From Antedon bifida (lineage: Eukaryota > Echinodermata > Crinoidea > Comatulida > Antedonidae): a DNA stretch of 64,000 nucleotides. Shown here piece after piece: positions 1 to 10,833 of the stretch. The translations under genes were made by a program, and so were the position numbers. Each line of letters begins with the position of its first letter. The stretch's first letter is position 1. The stretch spans positions 21,085,001 through 21,149,000 of the forward strand of contig OY727095.1 of assembly GCA_963402885.1 (NCBI GenBank), read 5' to 3'. A model generated the notes under the pieces. It was not told where the DNA came from, made no database searches, and saw nothing but the letters and a program-made list of their open reading frames with translations.

Positions 1-597
1 GTTCATGTGCATGTATTTTGATGAACAATTCATGAATTTGTAATGAATTATTAATGAACAATTTCATGAACCCAGGCATTTCATGATATTTTTTTTAATT
101 TATTGTTATATGAACTTATCATGAATTTTCATGATCAAATAAATATTCATAAAAAGTTCATATGATTCATTAACAAAAGATGAATTATTTATGAACAATT
201 TGATGGCTAACAAATTATGAAATATTCATAATTTATTGATAATGAACTTATAAATATTCATAAAAAGTTCATATGATTCATTAACAAATGATGAATTATT
301 TATGAACAATATGATGGCTAACAATTCATGAAATATTCATAATTTATTGATAATGAACTTATGATTATTCGTGATCAAATAAATATTCATAAAAAGTTCA
401 TGATATGATTCATTAACAAATGATGGATTATTTATGAACAATTTTATGGTTAACAATTCATGAAATATTCATCATTTATTGATAATGAACTTATTATGAA
501 TATTCATGAATAAATAAATATTCATAAAAAGTTCATGATATGATTCATTAACAAATGATAGATTATTTATGAACAATTTGATGGCTAACAATTCATG
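1..597. repeat. AT-rich tandem repeat, unit about 110-135 bp
   Basis: At least four diverged copies of a unit recur, each carrying the phrase aaatattcataaaaagttca followed by a run rich in attcatgaa and tgaacaat. Copies of the phrase start near 141, 252, 381 and 516, so the period drifts between 111 and 135 bp by small indels. The motif ttcatgaa is itself palindromic. The array touches the window edge and probably continues outside it. No coding potential is visible. The next gene-like signal starts at 818. Confidence 0.85.
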
Positions 598-817
598 CAC
601 TACAAGTTTGAACATGAAAACCAATTTACAATACTATTATTTAAAGGAAGAGTATCCAAACATAAATATATACCATAGTTTAAAATAAAGATATTTTATT
701 TACTGCCAAATTTTCAAAATATTTGTTTAGCAATATTTTCTGTCAATAATAATATAATTAATAACAATAGAAGCTGTAATTATGGAATGTATTTATAATT
801 TATTTGAGAATATTCTG

Positions 818-2005
818 CTACAGTGCAAGGCACTTTTCTGGCATTTGTCTATGAAAATGTGGTGCTCTAGAAATGTACATCACTAGTAGTAGTACCCAGG
901 CGTACATCCATACAAAACATACTTGTATTTTTTGAACTTCAAAAACCTTCTTCACATCTACAAGAACATTTACTGCTCGTATATGTGCTCCAGCTACTAA
1001 ATCATTAACAATGAAGGTACCATCTCTACGGGACTTCCTCCACCAAAAACAATATTTGATTCCTGTTTTATACAAAACTCTCTTATTAATACAAGTGAAT
1101 TGTCTTCTAGAATAACTGCATAACATAATCTTCGTTGCATCCTGCTGTAGGCTGCAGAATGAAAAATTTCTCCACCCTTAACAATTCGCTTGGCGTGTTT
1201 CAATGAGTTTTGATTACAATGTTCAAATAAATGAACATGAAATGAGGGAGAGGAGATAGTGCACCAGCAATTTTACAGTTGATGGCCTCTATAAATTTGT
1301 TTGCTTTAGATATCTTTGAGTTACGTAAAATGCCTTGTGCTGCCTTTACCTTAACTATTTGTTTCTTGACATTGCCTGTACCATGAGATGCATCAAGAAT
1401 AAATGCATTGGCATCTTCAAAGGAGAAACAGCTTCATGCCCAAGGTGGACCCCATAATCTTGCAAATAAAATAAATAAATTGTGAACATTGAGACCACAT
1501 GTTCCTTTGTCGTACAGTGTTGCAAAATAATTGTAGAACTGTTCCAAAGTAGCTCTGCTCTACAAAACATTGATGGACTAATATTGTCTCCAACACCCTT
1601 TGGCCTTCCTCTTTACAAGTAATACATGCATTACGGCCGTTATATTGTGCCATGTTTAAAACAGCAGCCTTTGCAGGCAGATCCATTGTACCACAAATAG
1701 CAGCAACCTTTACAGTAAGGAAGTTGTCATTATGAATAAGATTTAAGCAATCCTGATATAGTTCATTCATTTGTTGTTTAAATGTATCTATGAAAATATC
1801 ATCATTTACCCTGTCAAATATCTGCCAATATTATGTTGTCTCTGGCAAATCGCAAACAAGGGCGCAGTAAATTTACCACCAAAAATATCGGCCATAGATG
1901 AATTTTACTTGAGTTGAACAAATTTACGACATCAGTATTAAATACAACTGTAATATTGGTATTGTTTTCGCCAGCTAAAAAGTGTCCATCTTGAAGCTCC
2001 ATCAA
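818..2005 (-). pseudogene. TNP2/KDZ-like DNA transposase, decayed C-terminal half
   Basis: Several frame-shifted minus-strand segments line up, in order, with the C-terminal half of TNP2-type transposases of the Enhancer/Spm and KDZ groups that occur in many copies in invertebrates. From upstream down: 1814-2005 carries a segment ending FNTDVVNLFNSSK and LWPIFLVVN. 1620-1770 carries CGTMDLPAKAAVLNMAQYNG and a CITC cysteine pair. 997-1203 carries GEIFHSAAYSRMQRRLCYAV, a typical C-terminal block. Between blocks the frame changes repeatedly (near 1420 and 1220) and stops occur, so no intact protein can be made. The matching N-terminal half of a related copy lies at 21046-22043. Assignment is from recalled family motifs, not a search. 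Confidence 0.7.
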
Positions 2006-2960
2006 TTATATCGCTGATGTTAGGTTTGTCTCTTAAGTTGGCTTTTGTTTCCTCTAGAAACTGAATGCATTATATAGGAACAGAGCAACGTAAACTTAGA
2101 AATACAATGGCACAATCATTTTTATGGAAGAGGTTGAACCCAGACAACTGCGAGCAAAGAAAGGAACTCCTTTCCACCTGATCTGTACATACTGTACTTA
2201 CTGGAAGTAGTGATGTGCAATCAGGATTGTACCTACAACATACTCATTTATTTTGAGGCAGCAGGCCTGGCACACACTCCAGTCTGGTCTAGCTCCATCT
2301 GCATCTCGGTGGTGTCCTCTTTCAGGAAGCTGTTTCCCATCCATAATGCTTAGAATTAAACCAGGATTTTTCTTTTCTGCCACTTTAAAAAGATTTACAA
2401 TGTCTACAATGTCTATTTCATCTACATTTAGATTCCCAATTATTTTTTAGTATAGTTGATATAAAAAAAACTCTCTTATTTAGAAACAATTTACTTGAAA
2501 CTTACTGCGACCTGATTTTTCGCTGCATACCAGAAAGTATGTGAATACTTGATGTTTGAATAATCTTTTTCTGTTTCCAGGATTTGTTCATGTAAGAGTA
2601 GAATTGCTCAGCTACCTGTGTGTTTAGTTTGGCCTTTAATTGAGGAACTAATTCCCCCTCCTCAACAGCTCCTTTTCATCTTTGTCTTGTGGAACTTGTC
2701 AAACAGAATATAGAGTTCAGTCTGTCCTCTAGCCGGATGACCTAATTTATGTTCACCTGGCTGATGTCCCTTAAGCCAAGCCATGGATATACTTAACTTC
2801 TTTGATTTCGCCAATTCCATGTTTATGTTACTTGTCTCTGCTAATCTGCCATTAAATGGTTTGAAAATTGTTCAGTTTGGTCAGTATAATGTAATATAAG
2901 CCATATCTACAATGACAATCTCGAACAAACTTTAGACCATATTATAACACCATGTCTTCA
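2006..2960 (-). other. Probable further coding remnant, poorly preserved
   Basis: A minus-strand segment at about 2500-2700 reads as QLKAKLNTQVAEQFYSYMNK in one frame, which resembles a C-terminal stretch of KDZ-type transposases. A short cysteine-containing stretch (WSVCQACC) lies at about 2250-2300. Stops and frame changes interrupt both. The stretch may be part of the same transposon family as the block at 818-2005 or an independent fragment. I see no other feature here. Confidence 0.3.
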
Positions 2961-3244
2961 GGAATTACTTCAGATAATTGTATAATATTAGGCGTAATGT
3001 CAAAATGTTTCAAAACGATAATTATTATTTAACTCGTTAAACGTCTGAATCAAGCTCATTAATTGTACTCATTAAATATTTAAAGCTTAGGACCGCCTAC
3101 TATTACGTCGGTAAAAAGACGCGATTAACGCGAACATCGCGGTTCAATGTAATACTATTTTGAAAACGATTTTGCGTCGAACACAACGATAAAAATGAGT
3201 TTTTAGGGTCGTGCTCCAACGATCCAAAGGATCGGCGGAGTATC

Positions 3245-3437
3245 GTTTTGTTTTACGCGCATCTAACAATAACAGGCTCTTTCCTTAAACGTTCTTCCAC
3301 CCTATGCATATTGTGTACACATGCTCTGCTGTTGATCCAAAGTACTGTTTTGTTTTACGCGCATACCTAGCAATAACAGGCTCTTTCTTTAAACGTTCTT
3401 CCACCATATGCATATTGTGTACATGTGCTCTGCTGTT
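3245..3437. repeat. Two-copy tandem duplication, about 102 bp
   Basis: The phrase gttttgttttacgcgcat starts at 3245 and again at 3347, and about 90 bp after it are nearly the same in both copies (small differences such as ctatgcata/atatgcata and tacacatg/tacatgtg). The copies are head to tail. No ORF of note is associated. The rest of 2961-3768 holds nothing I recognise. Confidence 0.85.
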
Positions 3438-3768
3438 TATGAAAATCAGATTACAAGATTTTAGTATACTATACAAGATATACTGAAGTTGTTTTTCAGT
3501 TATGACCATTATGAGAGTTTGACAAGTAGGGTGTTTCTTCGTGGTTATTAAATTTAAGAGAATGTGATGTCGTTATCAAATAAAAAATAAATGTCACCTT
3601 CCGGAAAGATAATGGTCTAAGCTATAAAACACTGACATCTGAGAAAAATTTGAGCAAGCGTAAATGAATGTGAAACGTAATGAAGTCATCGCAAAAAAAC
3701 ATATTTTTGGAATTCTATAAGGGGACAATATTTTTTTTACAAAAAAAATAACAATTATAATATTATTA

Positions 3769-4593
3769 CCGTAGTTCCTCGGGTATAATCCCACCTCGGG
3801 TATAATCCCACCCCCGACTTTACGATTACCTTCGCACGCAAGCATATCCCCGGGCAAAGTCCCAGTGTATAATTTAACATTAGGCCAGAGGTGGGCCTAG
3901 GCCTACTGTAGCTAGCTAGGCCGACGTCAATTTCTCACCAAAAAAATAGAGTAATTTCTCTGAATTTGGCTGACTTAAAACTCATCAAACATTGTTAAGT
4001 TGAATACAACCTAAGGCTAGCATGCCCCGATCATGGAGGTATAAAAATAGACCATGCCCCGATCGTCACGTTCTGTACATCCTTTCGCCGTCATGTACAT
4101 TCTTTCCTGTTGTTTACACTACTGTGCATGCTTGATTACCGTAAAAAAAAAAAAAAAACACCGCCCTCTATACCGACCGGCTTGTGCAGTAGAGTTTGTG
4201 TCACATGCAACAACATGCAATTTACACAGAGAGCTCGTTACAGCTCGAGCGTGTGGGTGAACATGAAGAACTCGTATGATCGAGTTCATGTCGATTTAGG
4301 AAGCTAGGCCTAGATCACATTTTAGGGTATTTTTTAAGTAGAAATCTCGGGGAAAATCTATACGGTAGGCATAGCACAGGTAAGACCAATTAGGCCGCCT
4401 AGGCCTAGATGGCCTGGCCGTCTAATTGCTAGGCCTACATCGGAATATAGCTTTTTATAGCCTAAATCGTAGCTAGAAGAAATATCGTCATTTTCAGTTC
4501 ATGCAGCGGGAAATCCCCGGGTATAGTCCCACCTCCCAAATTCGGGCAAATTTCACGTACAAGGGGGGTGGGATTATAACCGGGGAACTACGG
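3769..4593. mobile_element. Non-autonomous element with terminal inverted repeats
   Basis: The left end reads ccgtagttcctcgggtataa and the right end is its near reverse complement, ending ttataaccggggaactacgg. The subterminal parts are also inverted copies: ataatcccacccccg on the left against ggggggtgggattat on the right, with a second pair around cccgggcaaagtccca and ccccgggtatagtccca. The 5 bp outside each end are identical (tatta), fitting a target-site duplication, though a bare TA could be the real one. The 825-bp interior has no convincing ORF, a poly-A stretch at about 4143-4158 and AGGCCTA-rich spacer. The superfamily is not identified. Confidence 0.75.
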
Positions 4594-4779
4594 TATTAAT
4601 CAGCATAATGCAGAATAGAAGGACAATAGGACACAAGAGACTATTAGCCAAATAAAAAATATGTGGATGCTTGCATAAATTAACTACATAAACAGTCTCT
4701 TCTTGTGCACTATTATTACATTGTACAAATAAAATGTTTAACATTTTAACTCAGCAAATTAAAATAACGGTATTTTTTA

Positions 4780-4965
4780 TTGGCGCAGAAAAGGGTACCC
4801 AAAATACGGTATAAATTTATAAATACTGTATTTTATCCACAAATGTGGTTGGGAAAATACGGTATACTGTACAAAATACGGTATATTTTTTGGAGCGCCG
4901 TTTCCGCTCCCAAAAATATACAGTACCGTATATACGGTTTAAAAAAAATACCATATTAAATACTG
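4780..4965. repeat. Palindromic AT-rich repeat with repeated aaaatacggtata
   Basis: The phrase aaaatacggtata occurs three times between about 4800 and 4890. A hairpin with 15-bp arms and one mismatch sits at 4882-4896 and 4906-4920 (tatattttttggagc against gctcccaaaaatata). This looks like a small foldback element. Its outer boundaries are not clear. The rest of 4594-5074 holds nothing I recognise. Confidence 0.6.
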
Positions 4966-5082
4966 TTAAACAGGGCTAATGTTGCTCTGTTTTTGTATCA
5001 TGCCTTCTGTATATCAAATCAGGGAGATGTAAAATCTCCCTGATCACTCAGATTATTATTACCTTTGATTCTTTATTGTTTT

Positions 5083-5421
5083 TTTTTCATTTCATTTATT
5101 TCACTATCATCATCGCAGCCTTAGCTGAATTACAAAGATATTTACATTTTTTCAATATTAATATTTGTATAAAAGTAAAAAACCAATGATAATTATATAT
5201 AAAAAAGGAGGCAATTTACACAAGAAATACAATACAGGAACATTCAAAAGGTTTAGCTAAAAATATTAAAATAAACAAAACAAAAACACCTGACAGGACC
5301 AAAAAGAATCACATAGCTGTACTGGGTGATATATAATGATTATTCATTTAGAAGCGAGATAAGGTATGGTATTGCACTTTTTCTATATCTTTCAACTCTG
5401 CATTTAGTTTCATGTTACTTA
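5083..5421 (-). mobile_element. LINE 3' end, part split off by the Harbinger insertion
   Basis: On the minus strand this stretch carries the last codons of a LINE reverse-transcriptase ORF. At about 5355-5400 it reads RYRKSAIPYLISLLNE and then a stop, the usual ending of one CR1/L2-like ORF2 group. A 3' UTR and an A-rich tail with the units aaatgaaatg (5083-5110) follow. The upstream part of the same ORF lies at 10834-11012, on the other side of the transposon at 5422-10830. Together they make one 5'-truncated LINE copy cut in two. Confidence 0.75.
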
Positions 5422-5560
5422 TACCCCTTTTACACTATCAACTGGGAGAGTAACCCGAGTTTAACTCGGAGGCTATTTTCGTTTACACTAACAGAAAAAA
5501 CTGCGAGATGAACTCGGGTTGTTCCCATTTACACTACAGCATCACCCCGGTGCTGTCAAT
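5422..5560. repeat. Harbinger left terminal and subterminal repeats
   Basis: After the 19-bp terminal repeat the left end carries an inverted pair, acccgagtttaactcgg and gatgaactcgggtt, and three tttacact-type motifs within about 120 bp. The right end (about 10590-10830) shares the terminal repeat and tttacac motifs but is dominated by ccggtgt/acaccgg in both orientations. The subterminal parts therefore differ between ends. Confidence 0.75.
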
Positions 5561-5616
5561 CAACATTTGTAAAAATAGTAAACTGTACTCCTGTCTGCGC
5601 GACAGGAATAATAACA

Positions 5617-7709
5617 ATGGAGCCGGTTAAAATCGTAATACTTGCATTACTTTTGAGTTATCAAGCGTTATGTTTTCAATACATATATCAAATTAACGAC
5701 TTGAATTTTAGATTTTTAATGAATCTACAAAGGAAAAGGAGAGCAAATTCACGGAGTAGACGGCGAAGGCGTTTAGCCCTAAACCGACGTCAACTGGGCC
5801 TAGTCGTCGAAGTTTTGGCAGCCGCAACGCTTGGAGCGAACCTTGTTGATCGCAGAATCTGGGTACAAAACCGTGCCCATGGTCGCCTGTTTTGGGCTGC
5901 TAATGTGGAACATTACAGCGATGAAACATTTCGGTCACATTTCCGAATGTGTCGCGCAACATTTGATAGACTTGCTGAACAACTACGGCCTCTTGTTGAG
6001 AGACAAGATACAACTTTTCGCAGGGCAATTCCGTACAGAGAGAGAGTTGGGATAGTAATTTGGTGGTTGGCAACGCCGACAGAATATCGGTATGTAGGCC
6101 TAACGTCTTAAAATAATATGAATTAAAAAAAATTCATCTTTATGTTATGAATTTTGTTGAAGGAAATAGAAAAAAAAATGGGTATGCCTATGGACTAGTT
6201 TAAAAATATTGCCATTAAATATTGATGTTCATCTTCACTCCTGAAGATGAACAAAATTTTTTTTTGTATTAATTTGTTATATCATTAGTGGACCCTAATA
6301 GTTTGAATAACATCTAATGATACACATGTTTTAAATGTTGTAATTTTGTATTTTTTTGTTGGATGATTTTGTTTTGCTATTGACCCACTTGATAGTTTGA
6401 TTTAGTTCGCTTTTGGGAATCCTATCTCTCTCTATTGTTTGTTATTTTTTTGTTATATGTGAGACAAAATAAATGAAATGAAATGAAACATGGTTTGTAA
6501 AAAGGCGAATTATTCATTTATATTAAAATTAATACATTTTAATTTATTAATTACTTTGATTAATTTTTAGAACTTTGGCCAACATGTTTGGCATAGCAAT
6601 ATCAACACTGTGTGTATTGACAAGACAAGTTGTGTCTGCTTTGCTAAATCATCAGTTCTTTCGGCGGTATATATCACTTCCACAAGGTAAGTTTGTTGTA
6701 TGAGATGAAATTATGTTTGTTCATAGAATTAGCAGTGTTTTCTTACTAATTTAATAATTCTAAATTCTAAGGAGACAGACTTGACCATGTCATCGAAGGA
6801 TTTAGCAGGAAAGGATTTCCCCAATGTGCGGGAGCTATAGATGGGACACATCTACCTATCATAGGTCCATCAAATAACAAAGCAGACTACCACAACAGAA
6901 AGGGATGGTATAGCATTATTCTCCAGGCAGTTGTTGATCATAAATACAGGTAATTGTAGTTTTGTAATACTGTATATGAAATGCAAAAGTTTTTACACTT
7001 TCCTTAACAAAACTTAAAGAATTGTAATGACATTATTTACTCATAACTTGTTTTTAAAATGTTTAGATTCACTGATGTATATGCTGGTTGGCCTGGAAGA
7101 ACACACGACGCCAGGGTTTTCGCACACTCGGATTTGCCTATTTTAGCAGACAGAAATAATGGCTTGCTTTTCAGTAGAGATGTAAGATATCGAGATATTC
7201 CACTAATCTTAATTGTGAATTTTGCATGAGTGATTATTACAGATTTTGCTATGATTTTTTAACAGAAAAATGCTATTATTAATGGTATTGATATACCAGT
7301 GTGCCTAATTGGAGACCCAGCATACCCTTTAAAACCCTGGTTGATGAAAGGATTTGTACACAATGCAAACCTTACTCCAGCACAGCGCAATTTCAACAAA
7401 ACATTAAGTTCTGCCCGAGTTTTTGTTGAAAACGCATTTGGAAGACTGAAGGGCAGATGGCGACGGCTCATGAAAAGAAACGACGTGACTGTGGGTTTCT
7501 CTAGTGAAGTCATTGCAGCATGCTGTTTACTGCATAACTTCTGTGAAATACACAAAGAACAATACAATGAAGAATGGGATGATTTGAGAAATGAAGAGAT
7601 GCAAGCCCAACCTGCTATAATACCATTAGATGAAAATCAGGATGGTGTTGGAAGGCTGGATAATGGAGTAGTTATCAGGGATGCCATTACTGCTTCTTTA
7701 CAACATTGA
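5617..7709 (+). CDS. HARBI1-like DDE transposase, five exons, apparently intact
   Basis: This is the nuclease of the PIF/Harbinger element, which cuts at the transposon ends and at TWA targets together with the Myb-like partner. Exons by GT-AG junctions and frame are 5617-6089, 6571-6686, 6772-6949, 7067-7181 and 7266-7709. They total 1326 nt, or 441 codons plus stop. Catalytic residues in order are Asp in GAIDGTHLPI (exon 3), Asp in GWPGRTHDARVF (exon 4) and Glu in VENAFGRLKGRW (exon 5). The N-terminus has a hydrophobic stretch followed by an Arg-rich segment. The length is normal to slightly long for the family. Intron 1 contains what looks like a LINE 3' tail at about 6390-6490. The start at 5617 is the first ATG of the open frame. 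Confidence 0.9.
6330..6490 (+). mobile_element. LINE 3'-end fragment inside intron 1
   Basis: Intron 1 of the transposase ends a T-rich stretch with caaaataaatgaaatgaaat, the same tail type as at 5083-5110 (minus) and 13219-13245 (plus). This suggests a short 5'-truncated LINE insertion within the Harbinger intron. The 5' boundary is not clear. Confidence 0.45.
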
Positions 7710-8423
7710 ATCCTGTATAGTGGATTAAATCAGATGCTATTGTTGTCACTAAAAAGTTATATTAGATCTTGTAAAAGTATAATATTAAGATGTTTTGTTC
7801 CCAAAAAAATATTAATAAGGCTTTGAAAAAAAAACCCAAACACAATGTATTCACATATAGTAAGTATGCATATTAAAAGAAATAATTACCAGTAATAAAT
7901 TATTCAGTATTTGTTTTAATGCTCAACATTAGTTTGCTAACATCATTAGCTTTTCAAACTTTACCATATATTAAAAACTATCAATATAATATAAAGACAT
8001 ATCAGTATATACAGTAGCGTATGTACACATTTGCATTTGTAATAGTAATAATGCTATCTACACAGCAAGTCTTGCACATGTGTAACTGCTAGTTAATACT
8101 GACAAACTTATTGTCGTAAAAATCAAACAAAAACTAAGGTAACATTTCCAACTCAGTGGAATATTTTAAATATTTTAAAAGTTTAAACTCTGCATAACAT
8201 CAATTAAATATCTACATTGATTTGAAATGATTTTCATATAGGTCAAAACTATGCCCAGAAAAGCATTACAGTATATACCATAAACATTTTTGGTAAAAAC
8301 AAACATTTTTTTTTATATTTGGAAAATGCAAAACCAATACTTCAAGTACAAAATTACTTTTAAATGGGTATCATATTTTAACTATATGACTATAAACATT
8401 TAGGTAAAACGAACATCTTTTTT

Positions 8424-8469
8424 GTGAAACAGGTAGCATCAATTTTTAAATTGATGCTACCTGTTTCAC
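8424..8469. terminator. Perfect 22-bp-arm hairpin between the two convergent Harbinger genes
   Basis: The arms gtgaaacaggtagcatcaat(tt) at 8424-8445 and their exact reverse complement at 8448-8469 are separated by 2 bases. It lies just past the stop of the minus-strand Myb-like gene (8500) and downstream of the plus-strand transposase. A role in RNA 3'-end formation or in separating the convergent transcripts is a guess. The inverted repeat itself is directly visible. The rest of 7710-8423 is AT-rich with no gene. Confidence 0.6.
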
Positions 8470-8499
8470 CAACAAATTTTAGCTTTAGCTAAATTTTTT

Positions 8500-10261
8500 T
8501 TAGATAGGACTGTAGCTATCACTACTTGAGTTGTGTGGTGAGCTGTATGAGGCAGAACTATATGCAGGAGAGTGGTATGGGGGATGAAGTTCTACTGTTC
8601 GATGGGGGTGGTAATATTGATCTGGTGGTGGGCCATTTCTTGTCTGAAGAAGATTCGTCAACATACTCATTGTCTGCATCTGCGTGTTTTGAAATGCAGA
8701 CATCATGTTTTGGATACTAGCATTGTGTTGCCTGATCATTTCTGCATCAGAGCGTTCCTGTCTCTCTATGCGCCGTTCTTCAGCTTTTTCGAACTGAGCA
8801 TTTTGGGTATTTATTACATCTTTCAGTGACCCTGTTACTGCCTCCATTGTCTCCTGGAATTTGTTTTTTTTTTTCGGCTTTTTTTTGGGTGCTGTGAAAA
8901 TAAATGTTAAAAACTACCGGTAATATTTTGAGGTTTAAACTATGCTGTGATTGATGCAACACAATATTATTAAAATTAAAATATTTAATAATTGTTAATT
9001 ATTTACACTTGCCTTGAGGTTGAGGCTCGTTTGCCTCCTCGATTTGTTTATCCTCTCCAACTACTCTTTCCCCTTCAACTACTCTTTCATCCGCAACTAC
9101 TGTTTCAACTTCAATTACTCTTTTATCATTGATTTCTGCTTCATCTCTGATTACCCTTTTATCTCCGATTGCTATTTCATCTCCAAATACTATTTCATCT
9201 CCAAGTACTATTTCATCTCCAAATACTATTTCATCTCCAGTTCCTCTGTTCTCTTCTATCCTCGGTTCATCTGTGTTCTCGACCATTAGTTTCCCTACTC
9301 CAACTACTACTTCTTCATTAGCGCGGTCATCTCCGACTCCATTAGATTTTTCGACAGATTCTATTTAAGTTTTCAAAAAACATAGTTTGTGTAATGTTTA
9401 ATAATGAAAATGTAATTTAAAAATTTAATATAAATGTAATAAAGATTTTGAAAAATGTTTTAACAACAAAGGAAATCAACAACTTACCAACGTTTTGAAT
9501 CGAACTGAACAAATTGACTGGTGTTGCTAGTGCAGAGTGGCCCCATATGTCATGACACAGGTCATATGCATAAAATGTGTTCCTCCTCTCTCCAGAAGTC
9601 TTGTTTTTGTTATTTACTTTAAAAAAGTGTGCTTTGAGAGCCTTTAGTTTATACACCACCTGTTGGTGCGTTTTGTCCACACCAAATTCCTGGCATAAAA
9701 ACAATATTGTCGAAATTTAGTTAATTGTGGTATATAGGCCTGTTTAGGCAAATTGTTAATGATCTGACAATACAAACAGATGATCTGACCATAAAAACAG
9801 ATGATCTGATTTAGCCTAATAAATTATCAATAAAAAATGAATTAGGCCTAGGCTAGGCTAGAATTTATGGTCACATTTTTTTATAATTTTTAATGTATTA
9901 AAGAACATTTTTATTTATATTTATTTTATCTCTAGGCCTATACTATAGGCTAGGCCTAGATAAAATAAATATAAATAAAAATTGTACCTCCTTATACAAT
10001 AAATAGCCTGGCCCTAGGGCCTAGGCTAACTTTAGTTAGGCCTAGTTTCTACTAGCTAGGACTAGGCTAGGCCTAGGACTACTCTACTCTAGGCCTTAGT
10101 AGTTAGCTAGCCTCAGGCAAACGTACATTTAATCTGCGAGTGATCAGTTCATAACACCGGCGATCCCTACTTGTCCCGTTGAACATAGCTACAATTTCCT
10201 CATTACAACGTATGGTAAGGAGGATTTTAACTTGATCTTGAGTCCAAACATTTGAAGACAT
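8500..10261 (-). CDS. Harbinger Myb/SANT-like DNA-binding protein, four exons
   Basis: This is the second Harbinger protein, thought to bind the transposon ends and help import the transposase. Exons on the minus strand are 10127-10261, 9488-9689, 9013-9360 and 8500-8891, totalling 1077 nt (358 codons plus stop). Exons 1 and 2 form the trihelix-type Myb-like domain, with TSRDRRCYELITRRLNEFGV across the junction and KALKAHFF, SGERRNTF and DIWG further on. Exon 3 is acidic and contains an FGDEIV-type heptad array. Exon 4 has a coiled-coil-like Glu/Arg/Gln stretch and a Ser/Tyr-rich tail. Frame continuity from exon 3 to 4 requires a GC-AG intron, with donor aag|gcaagt after 9013. The alternative GT donor six bases on gives an early stop. 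A related second copy lies at 25343-25846. Confidence 0.85.
9172..9240. repeat. 18-bp coding minisatellite in the Myb-like gene
   Basis: The unit tatttcatctccaaatac occurs about four times head to tail, with single-base differences. On the minus strand it encodes repeated FGDEIV-like segments inside exon 3. It likely changes length by slippage without breaking the frame. Confidence 0.8.
9725..10120. repeat. AGGCCTA-rich spacer with a large inverted repeat (intron 1 of the Myb-like gene)
   Basis: The intron is dense in aggcctag/ctaggcct palindromes. It also holds a foldback: tttttatttatatttatttt at about 9907-9930 is matched by its reverse complement at about 9960-9990 around a loop of aggcctata repeats. 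The same AGGCCTA style recurs at 4297-4450, 25740-26300 and 62150-62640, so it seems to be a general feature of this genome. Confidence 0.6.
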
Positions 10262-10833
10262 ATGATGATTATTCACTGTATTTGCATGACAGAGGTAGAC
10301 CTAGCAGTAGAGAGAATGGTGTGGATTGTATTCAGGACAGAGAGGTAGTGATCTGAGCGTGTGGTGGTGATTTCGCGCGGTTTCATTCTAAAAACACACA
10401 AACATCATGAATTTTGAACACATAAAATACTCAAAAAATATATATACAAGAACAAAATAATGTTAAATACAATATAATTATTATTTTAAGATGCAAACAT
10501 TCAAAATATAGAAACAGGTATTTTTTTCGCACAAACATATAACAAATTTAATGATAGAAGATGACCTTTTCATGTCAATAACCTTTACCAACCCGGTGTT
10601 GGATCGCAAAAACCGTTTACACTTTCGTGTCTCCGGTGTCGACTTGACTACACCGGAGAGGCACACCGGAAAACATTCAGCTTCGTTTCACCCCGCGGAG
10701 AGCACACCGGGGTGGTTCGATTTTCCCATTTACACCAGTCAATAAAAACCACAACACCGGCTTTTAACGGCCCGGTGTACTAACAACTGCGGGGTAACAC
10801 CGCTGTTGCGGTGATAGTGTAAAAGGGGTATTA

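Larger units (their letters stand above)
5422..10830. mobile_element. Complete PIF/Harbinger DNA transposon
   Basis: The ends are a 19-bp perfect terminal inverted repeat, taccccttttacactatca at 5422 and its reverse complement ending at 10830. The trinucleotide TTA directly flanks both ends (5419-5421 and 10831-10833), matching the TWA target duplication typical of PIF/Harbinger. Between them are two convergent spliced genes: the DDE transposase (+, 5617-7709) and a Myb-like protein (-, 8500-10261), the standard two-gene layout of the superfamily. Subterminal regions are rich in tttacac (both ends) and ccggtgt (mainly the right end). Neither gene has a stop or frame break in the splice model given here, so the copy may be recent and possibly active. 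It sits inside an older LINE. Confidence 0.9.

Noticed and set aside
1..597. CRISPR-like direct repeats
   Set aside because: The units are diverged AT-rich tandem copies without distinct spacers, in eukaryotic DNA.
4054..4307. Two overlapping plus-strand open frames
   Set aside because: They lie inside the non-autonomous element across a poly-A run and show no conserved motif.
8526..8829. Plus-strand open frames overlapping the Harbinger Myb-like gene
   Set aside because: They are shadows of exon 4 on the other strand; the minus-strand reading has the splice sites and the family match.
9014..9368. Plus-strand open frames with repeated Ser/Ile/Pro or Tyr/Phe
   Set aside because: They are the complement of the FGDEIV minisatellite in exon 3 of the Myb-like gene.
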